The position numbers and the translations under genes were made by a program. Source: CAZIOH01 sp964540815 (GTDB lineage: Bacteria > Myxococcota_A > Polyangia > Fen-1088). From it: a stretch of 35,138 nt of DNA. The stretch spans positions 1-35,138 of the forward strand of contig CAZIOH010000071.1 in NCBI GenBank assembly GCA_964540815.1, given 5' to 3'. This document shows positions 18,971-26,726 of the stretch, piece after piece. A model generated the notes under the pieces. The model was not told the DNA's origin, did no database searches, and was given only the letters and a program-made list of their open reading frames with translations. Position 1 is the first letter of the stretch. Each line of letters begins with the position of its first letter.

Positions 18971-19096
18971 GAGGCGGACGACAAGCCGGGTCGATGGCGA
19001 AGCCGGCGCGAGGACCGCACCGGAGCATACTTGTGCGTATGTGAGGAGCGGACCGCAGCGCCGGCGCAGCCAGCGGCCCGGATCGTCGTCCGTCGG
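18971..19096. repeat. Long imperfect palindrome between convergent acyl-CoA dehydrogenase and enolase genes
   Basis: Two arms of about 60 bp (18971-19030 and 19037-19096) flank a 6-nt centre, TTGTGC. The innermost pairs are CATAC and GTATG. Along the arms, blocks such as CGGACGAC, CCGGG and GCCGGCGC pair with CGTCG(T)CCG, CCCGG and GCGCCGGC; one single-base shift is needed. I estimate about 70 percent of positions pair. It could form a long cruciform or RNA hairpin and act as a bidirectional terminator, or be a remnant of a palindromic mobile repeat. There is no U-tract of the classical intrinsic-terminator type. Confidence 0.65.
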
Positions 19097-19144
19097 TGGA
19101 ACGAGAGTTACCCCCCTCCCCCTAACTGCTTCGCCAGCCTGGGC

Positions 19145-20431
19145 CTAAAGGCGGCCTAGTGTGCCGCCCCAGATGGCGGAGGAGCCTAGTTCTTGTTCTA
19201 TGCGGAGAAGTCGATTGTACTTGGCGACGCGCTCGGAGCGCGCGAGCGAGCCGGTCTTGATCTGCCCGGAGCGCATCGCGACCGCCAGATCCGCGATGAA
19301 GGTGTCCTCGGTCTCGCCGGAGCGGTGCGAGATGATGGTGGTCCACCCGTGCCGGTGGGCGAGCTCGACCGAGTCGATGGTCTCGGTGAGCGAGCCGATC
19401 TGGTTGACCTTGACCAGCACGCTGTTGGCGGCCTCCTTGGCGATGCCCTCGCGGATCCGCTCCACGTTGGTCACGAACAGATCGTCACCCACCAGCTGCA
19501 CGCGGCTGCCGAGGGCCTTGGTCAGGGCGGTCCAGCCGTCCCAGTCGTTCTCCGCCATGCCGTCCTCGATGGACACGATGGGGTACTGCTCGCAGAGCTT
19601 CTGGTAGAACGCGACCATCCCCTTGCCGTCGAGCTCCTTGCCCTCGCCCTCGAGCTTGTAGGTCTTCGAGGACTTGTCCCACAGCTCGCTCGAGGCCACG
19701 TCGAGCGCCACCGCGACATCCTTACCCGGCTTGTAGCCGGCCTTCTCGATGGCATCCACCACCACCGCCAGCGCAGCCTCGGCACCTGGCAAGTCCGGGG
19801 CGAACCCGCCCTCGTCCCCCACCGCGGTCGAGGCCTTGCGATCGTGGAGCAGCTTCTTCAGGGTGTGGAACACCTCCGCACCCGCCCGCAGCGCCTCCGC
19901 GAAGGTCGGCAGGCCCTTGGGGACGATCATGAACTCCTGAAAATCGAGCGAGTTGTCGGCGTGCGCGCCACCGTTGATGATGTTCATCAGCGGCACCGGC
20001 AGGACCCGGGCGCCGACCCCGCCGAGATAACGGTAGAGCGGCTGATCGAGCTGGATCGCGGCGGCCCGCGCCGCCGCCAGCGAGACGCCGAGGATCGCGT
20101 TGGCGCCTGCCTTGGCCTTGTTGGGGGTGCCGTCAGCGGCCAGCATGGCGGCGTCGAGGCCGGACTGATCGAAGACGTCGCGGCCCGTCACCACCGGTCC
20201 GAGCAGGTTGGCCACGTGCTCACAGGCCTTGAGGACGCCCTTGCCCCCGTAGCGCTTCTTGTCGCCATCCCGCAGCTCGAGCGCCTCGTGCTCCCCGGTC
20301 GAGGCACCGGATGGAACCGCCGCCAACCCGGTCACGCCGGACTCCAAAGTCACCTCGACCTCGACCGTGGGATTGCCGCGCGAATCGAGGATCTCGCGGG
20401 CCAGGACGCTCTCAATCACGATGGTGCTCAT
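19145..20431 (-). CDS. eno: Enolase (phosphopyruvate hydratase)
   Basis: 428-residue glycolytic enzyme converting 2-phosphoglycerate to phosphoenolpyruvate in the cytoplasm. The N-terminal domain has AREILDSRGNPTVEVEV and PSGASTGEHEALELRD. The barrel has LMNIINGGAHADNSLDFQEFMIVP, VGDEGGFAPDL, the metal-binding Asp in LDVASSE, SIEDGMAENDWDGW and GDDLFVTN. The catalytic Lys is in LVKVNQIGSLTE, followed by ISHRSGETED and GSLARSERVAKYNRLLRIE. Length and motifs are complete. The start ATG 20431 gives the canonical N-terminus. It is divergent from metF across 133 bp. Confidence 0.98.
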   Translation of the reverse strand: MSTIVIESVLAREILDSRGNPTVEVEVTLESGVTGLAAVPSGASTGEHEALELRDGDKKRYGGKGVLKACEHVANLLGPVVTGRDVFDQSGLDAAMLAADGTPNKAKAGANAILGVSLAAARAAAIQLDQPLYRYLGGVGARVLPVPLMNIINGGAHADNSLDFQEFMIVPKGLPTFAEALRAGAEVFHTLKKLLHDRKASTAVGDEGGFAPDLPGAEAALAVVVDAIEKAGYKPGKDVAVALDVASSELWDKSSKTYKLEGEGKELDGKGMVAFYQKLCEQYPIVSIEDGMAENDWDGWTALTKALGSRVQLVGDDLFVTNVERIREGIAKEAANSVLVKVNQIGSLTETIDSVELAHRHGWTTIISHRSGETEDTFIADLAVAMRSGQIKTGSLARSERVAKYNRLLRIEQELGSSAIWGGTLGRL

Positions 20432-20564
20432 GCGAGCGCTTCTAGCGCGGGGCGGGGGCGCGTCGCAAGCCCGCGCGGGGTCCACCAGGGTGAAATCTTC
20501 GGCCACGCGCGGCGCCGCGTGCGGCGGTGTTGCGGCGTGGAGCACGCTCGGCGCCACTGCTAAG

Positions 20565-21455
20565 ATGCCGACGGTGAAAATCCGCGATCTTTTCCAGAAG
20601 AACAAGCCCCTGTTCTCATTCGAATTTTTCCCGCCCAAGACCGAGGCGGGGATGGCCAACCTGGAGCGCACCATCCGGGAGCTGGCCGACCTGGCCCCGG
20701 CGTACGTGTCGGTGACCTACGGCGCGGGTGGGTCCACGCGCGAGAAGACCCTGGGGCTGGTGTCACGCATTCAAGACGAGCTCGGCCTGGTCGCCATGGC
20801 GCACTTCACCTGCGTGGGCGCGGGGCGGACCGAGCTCGCGGCCACGCTCGACCGCCTCGCGGCGGCCAAGATCGAGAACATCATCGCGCTGCGCGGCGAT
20901 CCGCCGGTTGGCGCGGAGCGCTTCGAACCATCGCCCGATGGCTTCTCCCACGCCGCCGAGCTGGTGGGGTTCATCCGGGACCGATTCGGGGACACGCTCA
21001 GCATCGCGGGCGCCTGCTATCCCGAGGGACACGTCGAATGCCGCGATCCGAAGCGCGACCTCACGCACCTGGTCGCCAAGGTGCGATCGGGGACCGACTT
21101 CCTCATCACCCAGCTCTTCTTCGACAACCGGCACTACTTCGATTTCGTGGACCGGGCCCGGGCCGCGGGGATCACCGTGCCCATCGTCCCCGGAATCATG
21201 CCGATCGGGAACGTCGCGCAGATCGAGCGCTTCACCAGGATGTGTGGCGCGACCATTCCGGCCCCGCTGTTCTCCGAGCTCGATCGCTGCCGCAACGATC
21301 CGGCGGCGGTCGCGGCGCTCGGGGCCGCCCACGCGACCGCGCAGGTGGTGGACCTGCTGCGCGGAGGAGCGCCGGGGGTGCACTTCTACACGCTGAACCA
21401 GTCACCGGCCACCCGGGTGATCCTCACCGCCATCAAGGCCGCCCACCTCGCGTAG
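20565..21455 (+). CDS. metF: 5,10-methylenetetrahydrofolate reductase
   Basis: 296-residue FAD enzyme reducing methylenetetrahydrofolate to methyltetrahydrofolate for methionine synthesis. Visible features: FSFEFFPPKTEAGMANLERTI with the catalytic Glu region, YVSVTYGAGGSTREKT, MAHFTCVGAGRTEL, NIIALRGDPP, IAGACYPEGHVE, DFLITQLFFDNRHYFDFV, VPGIMPIGNVAQIERFTRMCG, and C-terminal GVHFYTLNQSPATRVIL. Length is that of bacterial MetF without a regulatory domain. Start ATG 20565 is the first giving the usual KIRDLF N-terminus. I see no SAM or SAH riboswitch structure I can defend in the 133-bp leader. Confidence 0.97.
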   Translation: MPTVKIRDLFQKNKPLFSFEFFPPKTEAGMANLERTIRELADLAPAYVSVTYGAGGSTREKTLGLVSRIQDELGLVAMAHFTCVGAGRTELAATLDRLAAAKIENIIALRGDPPVGAERFEPSPDGFSHAAELVGFIRDRFGDTLSIAGACYPEGHVECRDPKRDLTHLVAKVRSGTDFLITQLFFDNRHYFDFVDRARAAGITVPIVPGIMPIGNVAQIERFTRMCGATIPAPLFSELDRCRNDPAAVAALGAAHATAQVVDLLRGGAPGVHFYTLNQSPATRVILTAIKAAHLA

Positions 21456-21466
21456 GCTGGAGAGCC

Positions 21467-21763
21467 TCAGAGGATGGTGAAGAGGCGGTCGAAGTTGGCT
21501 TGCTCCAGCGCTTCTCGCGGCTGGCCCTTGGCGTTGCGAATCCTCACCTTCTGGGTTCCGCCGCTCTTCTCGCCGAGCAAGAGCAGCATCCCCAGCGCCG
21601 CGCTGTCGATGTAGCGCGTGTCGCGGAAGTCCACGGTGAGCTCGACCCCCGTCGCCAGCGTGGCCGAGGCCTCGCGAAACTCGGCGGCCGAGCTGAAGTC
21701 GAACCGCTCGCCGGGGAGGATGGTGAGCGCATCGGCGCGGTCTCGGATGAGGTGAAAGCGCAT
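21467..21763 (-). CDS. STAS-domain anti-anti-sigma factor (HsbA/CrsA-like partner)
   Basis: 98-residue single STAS domain. The motif TRYIDSAALGMLLLL contains the regulatory Ser (S54) phosphorylated by anti-sigma-type kinases in partner-switching systems. The C-terminal ANFDRLFTIL is typical. It lies divergent from, and 218 bp away from, a receiver-PP2C-HATPase protein that could both phosphorylate and dephosphorylate it. That pairing matches the HsbR-HsbA (Pseudomonas) and CrsR-CrsA (Shewanella) architecture. In those systems the STAS protein sequesters or releases an anti-sigma or sigma factor; the target here is unknown. The start ATG 21763 gives a normal family length. The stop is 11 bp from the convergent metF stop. 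Confidence 0.88.
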   Translation of the reverse strand: MRFHLIRDRADALTILPGERFDFSSAAEFREASATLATGVELTVDFRDTRYIDSAALGMLLLLGEKSGGTQKVRIRNAKGQPREALEQANFDRLFTIL

Positions 21764-21766
21764 GAA

Positions 21767-21886
21767 TGTCCGGCTTGGACATCGACGGGTCGGACGCGAC
21801 GCTTGAGGTCATACGGCCGGTACGGTCGGCGGGAGCCTCATGGGTGGTCATTGCGCGGTCACCCGGCCGTCATTTGTCCTCAGGAC
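21767..21886. promoter_or_regulatory. Palindromic sites in the divergent STAS / partner-switch intergenic region
   Basis: TGTCC-GGCTT-GGACA lies at 21767-21781 and GTCCT-C-AGGAC at 21876-21886, both within the 218-bp gap between divergent starts at 21763 and 21982. They share a GTCC/GGAC half-site, so they could be operators for one dimeric regulator. They are short enough to arise by chance in GC-rich DNA. Confidence 0.25.
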
Positions 21887-21981
21887 TACCGCCGACCCGC
21901 CGATTTCAGGGTTTGGATGTCCCCACGCACGGCCAGATCCCTCTGCCTCACAGCCGCCCACGGCATCGCGCGGGTCACCGG

Positions 21982-23760
21982 ATGAGCTCGGTCCCCGTCT
22001 GGCAGCCGGCGCCCTCCCCGGCGGCACCGTTCGGCCCCGACGAGCGACGCCACCGCGTGTTGCTGGTCGACGGAGAGCCCCTCAGCCGGGCCTTGCTCAC
22101 CTCCATGCTGGCCCCGACCTTCTCGGTGGAGGAGGTCCCGGACGGAGAGACCGCCGTCCGGCGCACCCTGGCCGGGGACATCGACATCGTGCTGATGGAC
22201 ATCCGCCAACCGGACGCCGGAGGGTTCGAGGCGACCCGCGCCATCAAGCGCATCGCCGGAGACCGCTTGCTGCCCGTGCTGCTCATGACCGCCAACAACG
22301 ATCTCGAGGCGCTGGCGCGCGGCCTCGATGCGGGCGCCGATGATTTTTTGATCACCCCGGTCACCCGGATGGTGCTCGAGGCCAAGCTGAACGCCGCGCT
22401 GCGCGCCCACGAGATGTTCGTGGAGATCCGCCGCCAGCGCGACGAGCTCGAGCGATTCCGGGCCGCCGCGCAGAGCGACTACGCGATCGCCGGGCGCATC
22501 TTCGAGAACATCCTCGACCGATCCTGCTTCGGGATCCCCTCCATTCGCAAGCACGTCTCGCCCCTCGAGCAGTTCGACGGCGATCTGGTGATGGCCACCG
22601 CCATTCACGGTGGCCGCCTGCGCTTCCTGCTCGGTGACTTCACGGGCCACGGGCTGTCGGCCGCGGTGGGAGCCATGCCGGTGGCAGACCTCTTCTACGC
22701 CACCGCCGCGCGCGGGCTGCCGCTCGGAGCGGTGGTCCGGGAGATCAACATGAAGGTCCAGAGGACCCTGCCACGCGAGATGTTCCTCGCCGCGCTCATC
22801 GGAGATCTCGATCCGCGGTCCGGGCGCCTGTCCTTCTGGAACGGCGGACAGCCCGAGGGGTTCGTGCTGGACGTCGAGGGCCGCATCCGCCACCGATTGC
22901 GCTCGACCAAGATCCCGCTCGGGATCGTCTCCAACGAGGAGTTCGACGACGGGATCGAGACCATCGAGGTGCAGCGCGAGGAGCGGATCTTCGTCTACTC
23001 GGACGGGGTGGTCGAATCCAGCGGCCCGAGCGGCGAGCTGTTCGGCGGCGATCGGCTCGAGCAGGTCCTGACCGGCTCCCCCGGACCCGCCTTCGCTTCG
23101 CCTGCCGTCGAGAGGGCCCTCGCCCACCACCGCGAGCACGCCGCCCGCCGAGACGACGTGACCTTCCTCGAGATCGCCAACGACGCCGATCTGCCGGCCG
23201 CCCTCGAGCGGCTGCGACCCGACCCGCCCACCTTCGTGGCGCGACGCGAGGACGTGCTGCGCGTCCGCTTCGACGCCTCGACCCTGGCCTTCGACGATCC
23301 CCTGAAGGAGATCTGGGAGTTCCTCGAAGCGCGCGTGCGCGGCGGCGATCGCGAGATCGCCATCGTCTTCAACGTGGTCTCCGAGCTCTTCCTCAACGCC
23401 CTCGATCACGGCATCCTGCAGCTCGATTCGGCGCTGAAGGACGAGGTCGACGGGCTGCGGCAGTTCTTCGAGCTGCGCGCCACGCGCCTGGCGCAGCTCA
23501 AGGACGACGCCTCGGTCGACGTCCAGGTGCAGGTGCAGGAGCGCGGTCCGAGCCGGCGCATCCTGATCCGGGTCGAGAGCAACGGCAGCGGGTTCTCCTG
23601 GCGGGCGGCCGAGGCCTCGGCCCCCCCCGCGCCCTCCACCCACCGTCACGGCCGGGGCATCGCGCTCATTCGCTCGTACTGCCGCCACCTGCGCTGGGAG
23701 AACGAGGGTCGGGTGGCGGAGGCGGAGATCGACCTGCCGACCCTGCCCGCCAACGACTGA
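21982..23760 (+). CDS. Receiver-PP2C phosphatase-HATPase partner-switching regulator (HsbR/CrsR-like)
   Basis: 592 residues. Receiver domain (about 25-145): phosphoacceptor D73 in IVLMDIRQPDAGG. The acidic pocket is D30-G31-E32 and the switch Lys normally in KP is Thr (T125 in LITPV). A coiled linker follows (about 145-175). PP2C/SpoIIE phosphatase (about 180-410): EQFDGDLV, LGDFTGHGLSAA, FWNGGQPEG, VYSDGVVESSG and ARRDDVTF, all metal-binding Asp present. HATPase anti-sigma-kinase-like domain (about 430-590): N-box ELFLNALDHG with N472, G1-like ESNGSGFSW (Ser for the usual Asp), and G2 GRGIALIRSYC. Likely role: a cytoplasmic switch that sets the phosphorylation of the neighbouring STAS protein. 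Start ATG 21982 is chosen just before the receiver. The next gene begins 11 bp on. Confidence 0.9.
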   Translation: MSSVPVWQPAPSPAAPFGPDERRHRVLLVDGEPLSRALLTSMLAPTFSVEEVPDGETAVRRTLAGDIDIVLMDIRQPDAGGFEATRAIKRIAGDRLLPVLLMTANNDLEALARGLDAGADDFLITPVTRMVLEAKLNAALRAHEMFVEIRRQRDELERFRAAAQSDYAIAGRIFENILDRSCFGIPSIRKHVSPLEQFDGDLVMATAIHGGRLRFLLGDFTGHGLSAAVGAMPVADLFYATAARGLPLGAVVREINMKVQRTLPREMFLAALIGDLDPRSGRLSFWNGGQPEGFVLDVEGRIRHRLRSTKIPLGIVSNEEFDDGIETIEVQREERIFVYSDGVVESSGPSGELFGGDRLEQVLTGSPGPAFASPAVERALAHHREHAARRDDVTFLEIANDADLPAALERLRPDPPTFVARREDVLRVRFDASTLAFDDPLKEIWEFLEARVRGGDREIAIVFNVVSELFLNALDHGILQLDSALKDEVDGLRQFFELRATRLAQLKDDASVDVQVQVQERGPSRRILIRVESNGSGFSWRAAEASAPPAPSTHRHGRGIALIRSYCRHLRWENEGRVAEAEIDLPTLPAND

Positions 23761-23771
23761 CCGAGCACGGC

Positions 23772-24596
23772 ATGGCTGCGCCCAAGCCCATCGCCCCACG
23801 CGCGACGGCCGAAGCCGGTCGAGCCGCCGGGCTCGAGACCTCGGAGCTGGTCGCCGCCCGGCTCGACGAGCTGGAGCGCAAGCTCGAGCGCCTGCGGTCC
23901 CTCTACGAGTCGTTCTTCGCTGGCATCGAACGGAGGCTCCCGCACGTGCCACGGACCGAGCTCAACCGGTTGATGCTGGAGCTGCAGCAGACCCACATCC
24001 GCAACGCGGCCCTGCGCTTTCGCTCCCAGACGCTGATGCAGCGCTGGGTCTTGCTCACGACCTACTGGAACCGCACGCTGCGGGAGATCGAGAACGGGTG
24101 CTACCGGCGCGATCTCGAGCGCGCTTACCGGCGCCTCGCGGCGCGCGGGGCACCCCTGACCGCCGCCGAGGCCATCCAGCTCGGGATCCCCGCGGGTCGC
24201 GCCGAGAGCTTCGTGGCGCGACAGAACCGGGGCCGGCCCGGCGCCGGCGCTCAGGAGGCAGCGCCACCACCCGTGGTGTCCGAGGCGCCGCCGGGCCCCG
24301 CCGGAGCGGCACCGGTGGCCCAGCCTGCGGCGCCGGGCGCGCCGGTCCCGCCGGTCCCGCTTCCCGAGGACCAGGGCGACGACCTCGATTTCCCGGCCCT
24401 GTACGCCGCCTACGTGCGCGCCCATGCCGAGGCCGGGCGCGCCGGCCCACCGCCCACCGCCGAGCGCCTGCGGGCGCGCATCTCGGCGGAGCTCGAGCAC
24501 CTGCGGGCGGCCGGCGCGACCACCCCGCTCGAGCTGGCGATCGTCGCCCGCGGCGGGAAGGTCGTCATGGAGGCCCGCGCCAGGCGTCGTCGCTGA
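23772..24596 (+). CDS. Coiled-coil protein resembling the MXAN_5187 C-terminal domain family
   Basis: 274 residues. A helical domain (about 25-125) contains DELERKLERLRSLYESFFAGIERRLP, a run of conserved hydrophobics, RNAALRFRSQTLMQRW and LTTYWNRTLREIENGCYRRDLERAYRR. This pattern is what I recall for the myxobacterial MXAN_5187 C-terminal domain, found alone or fused to signalling modules. A Pro/Ala-rich linker (about 150-205) leads to a second short helical region (LYAAYVRAHAEAG...). There is no signal peptide or membrane helix. It starts 11 bp after the receiver-PP2C-HATPase gene, so it is probably co-expressed. A partner role in that switch is inference. Confidence 0.7.
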   Translation: MAAPKPIAPRATAEAGRAAGLETSELVAARLDELERKLERLRSLYESFFAGIERRLPHVPRTELNRLMLELQQTHIRNAALRFRSQTLMQRWVLLTTYWNRTLREIENGCYRRDLERAYRRLAARGAPLTAAEAIQLGIPAGRAESFVARQNRGRPGAGAQEAAPPPVVSEAPPGPAGAAPVAQPAAPGAPVPPVPLPEDQGDDLDFPALYAAYVRAHAEAGRAGPPPTAERLRARISAELEHLRAAGATTPLELAIVARGGKVVMEARARRRR

Positions 24597-24627
24597 TGGA
24601 CTGAACCCGTTGAGCCGACGCCGCTCG

Positions 24628-26448
24628 TCAGCCGGCGGCTCGGCCGGGCTCGAGCCCGGAGACGACTGCCTCCTCGGGGAGGGGGGGCTCCCCGCCCGCG
24701 GGAGACGACGCCTCCCAGGCCGAGCGGTCGAGGCGCCCCTCCTTCCACAGCGTCACCTCGATCGCGTCGAGGAGGGCCCGGGTGGTCTGGCGATCGAGCG
24801 CCGAGATCCCGAAGGTGGGCAGGCGACCGATCGGGTTGATGGGGAACGCCGTCGTCGTCGCCGTCGAATCTGGGTCGGAGGCGGCCAGGTCCGAGGGTTG
24901 GAGCAAATCGACCTTGTTCATCACCATGATCCGCGGCGTCTCGGCCAGCCCGAGGTCGGTCAGGATCTTCTCCACCGCCGCGATCTGGTTCTCGTGGTCC
25001 GGGTCGGCGGCGTCCACCAGGTGCAAGAGCAGGTCAGCCTCCGCCAGCTCCTCGAGGGTGGCGCGAAACGCCTGCGCCAGATCCTGGGGCAGATCCCGGA
25101 TGAACCCGACGGTGTCGGCGATGATGATCTCCCGCTCGCGCGGGAACCGCAGGCGCCGGGTGGTGGGATCGAGGGTGGCGAACAGCCTGTCCTCGGCCAG
25201 GACGTCGCTGTTCGTGAGGGTGTTGAGCAGGGTCGACTTGCCGGCGTTGGTGTAGCCGACGATGGCGACCACCGGTAGACCGCGCGCCCCGCGCTTCGAG
25301 CGCCGCCCGGCACGCTGGTGGCCATAGTGCTCGATCTCGCGCTCCAGCCGGTTGATGCGTTCGCGCGCCCGGCGCCGGTTCTCCTCGAGCTTGGTCTCGC
25401 CCGGTCCGCGACCGCCGATGCCGCCGGTGAGCCGGCTCATCATGGTGTTCTTCTCGTGCAGGCGCGGCAGCCGATAGCGCAGCTGCGCCAGCTCGACCTG
25501 CAACTTGCCGTCCCGGCTCTTGGCCCGCTGGGCGAAGATGTCGAGGATCAGCATGGTCCGGTCGATCACCCGCAGATCGGTGAAGTCCGCGATGGCGTGG
25601 GCCTGTCCGGGGGTGAGGTCGGGATCGAAGATCAGTACGTTCGCGTCCACCTGCATGGCGCGGATCAGGACCTCCTCCAGCTTGCCGCGCCCGATCATGG
25701 TCTTGGGGTCGGCCTCGGGCCGCCGCTGCTCGACCACCCCGCGCACGCGCACGCCGGCCGTCCGGCACAGCTCCTGGAGCTCGTCGATGCGCGAATGCTG
25801 ACTCGGCAAACCCCGGCGCTTCAGATCCACCACCACCAGCAGGGCCCGATCGCGCCCGTCGGTGGCAATGGCGACCCCGGAGACGCGCTCGAACTCCTCC
25901 TCGAGCGCCTGGATCATCGCGTGGGCGTCGAGCCGGCTCCCGTGAAATGGCTCGGGCGGCAGGACCAGCCACGGCTGCGTGGTGGACGCCCGCGCCACCC
26001 CGGCGGGCGTTTGCCCCGACGAGGCGGGCAACAGGTGGGCGACGTGCAGGTCGGCCGGCCGCCCGTCCGGGTGCATCCCGATGGCGGCCACCATATCCAG
26101 CCGCAGGAGCGCGAGATCGACCAGATCGTCGCGGGTGAGCGCCTCGTTGCGCAGGTGTGTGTGCACCAGGCGCAGCCCCCGGAAGCGCCCCCGCCCGGCC
26201 CGCAGGCGACCGATCTCGGGCAACTCGAGGCGCGAGGCGTCGCCCACGAACACGTGCTCGATATCCCCCCGCCGGGTCACGAAGACCCCGATCTGCCGCT
26301 GGATGTCCCGCGACAGCTCGCACAGGTACGCGCCGAGCTCGGCCGATACCACCTCGTCTGGGCGCACCCGCCGACGGAACACCCGTTCGAGGGCCCGCAG
26401 CTCGCTCGGGGCGAGGCCAACCGTATTTCCCGTGACGACCGTGTTCAT
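24628..26448 (-). CDS. hflX: GTPase HflX, long form
   Basis: 606-residue ribosome-associated GTPase that rescues stalled or heat-damaged ribosomes in characterised bacteria. The HflX domain contains GRGKLEEV, FDPDLTPGQ, RTMLILDIFAQRAKS and GGIGGRGPGETKLE. The G domain has G1 GYTNAGKST, the LFATLDPTTR switch, G3 DTVGFIRDLP, G4 NKVD and G5 SAL. E. coli HflX is about 426 residues. Here an N-terminal domain of about 170 residues precedes it (VFVTRRGDIEHVFVGD, LRLVHTHLRNEAL), as in the long HflX group. There is also a Pro/Thr-rich insertion between G4 and G5. Start ATG 26448 has AGGAG about 11 nt upstream. Confidence 0.94.
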   Translation of the reverse strand: MNTVVTGNTVGLAPSELRALERVFRRRVRPDEVVSAELGAYLCELSRDIQRQIGVFVTRRGDIEHVFVGDASRLELPEIGRLRAGRGRFRGLRLVHTHLRNEALTRDDLVDLALLRLDMVAAIGMHPDGRPADLHVAHLLPASSGQTPAGVARASTTQPWLVLPPEPFHGSRLDAHAMIQALEEEFERVSGVAIATDGRDRALLVVVDLKRRGLPSQHSRIDELQELCRTAGVRVRGVVEQRRPEADPKTMIGRGKLEEVLIRAMQVDANVLIFDPDLTPGQAHAIADFTDLRVIDRTMLILDIFAQRAKSRDGKLQVELAQLRYRLPRLHEKNTMMSRLTGGIGGRGPGETKLEENRRRARERINRLEREIEHYGHQRAGRRSKRGARGLPVVAIVGYTNAGKSTLLNTLTNSDVLAEDRLFATLDPTTRRLRFPREREIIIADTVGFIRDLPQDLAQAFRATLEELAEADLLLHLVDAADPDHENQIAAVEKILTDLGLAETPRIMVMNKVDLLQPSDLAASDPDSTATTTAFPINPIGRLPTFGISALDRQTTRALLDAIEVTLWKEGRLDRSAWEASSPAGGEPPLPEEAVVSGLEPGRAAG

Positions 26449-26639
26449 GCGCAGGGTTTCTCCTCAATCATGCGAGGAACGCGACCAACGTCGAGCCGGA
26501 AGTTCCCTTTGGGAGGAAAGGGCCCGAAGACCCAAGACCGGAGGTGACGGGGGACGGCGACGAGGACGGGCAACGGGGCAGAGGGGCACACTTCATTCCA
26601 GGGGCGGCATCGCGAAGCACCTTGGTCACCTCCACCGTC

Positions 26640-26724
26640 CAGGCGAGCGGAGCGCGGCTTTGCCGCGCGGAGCGAGAGGGGCGCGGGGACGTGCGAGCGG
26701 CAGCGAGCCACGTCCCCGATACAA
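26640..26724 (-). repeat. Family A hairpin repeat, copy 2
   Basis: Minus-strand copy beginning 2 bp after the stop codon of the frzS-like gene, in sense orientation with it. The perfect 10-bp stem CGGGGACGTG/CACGTCCCCG (26684-26718) encloses the 15-nt loop shared by all copies. The second hairpin, GCGCGGC-AAA-GCCGCGC, is at 26652-26668. The rest of the 278-bp gap up to hflX has a purine-rich stretch near 26540-26585 and a 9-bp inverted repeat (GGAGGTGAC at 26540, GTCACCTCC at 26625). Confidence 0.87.
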
Positions 26725-26726
26725 TG

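Noticed and set aside
19100..19144. Integron attC-like site (GTTACCC...CCCTAAC)
   Set aside because: The core-site sequences are not in the right order or spacing, and there is no integrase or cassette arrangement.
20432..20564. SAM or SAH riboswitch ahead of metF
   Set aside because: I could not find the conserved core helices or loops of any known class in the 133-bp gap.
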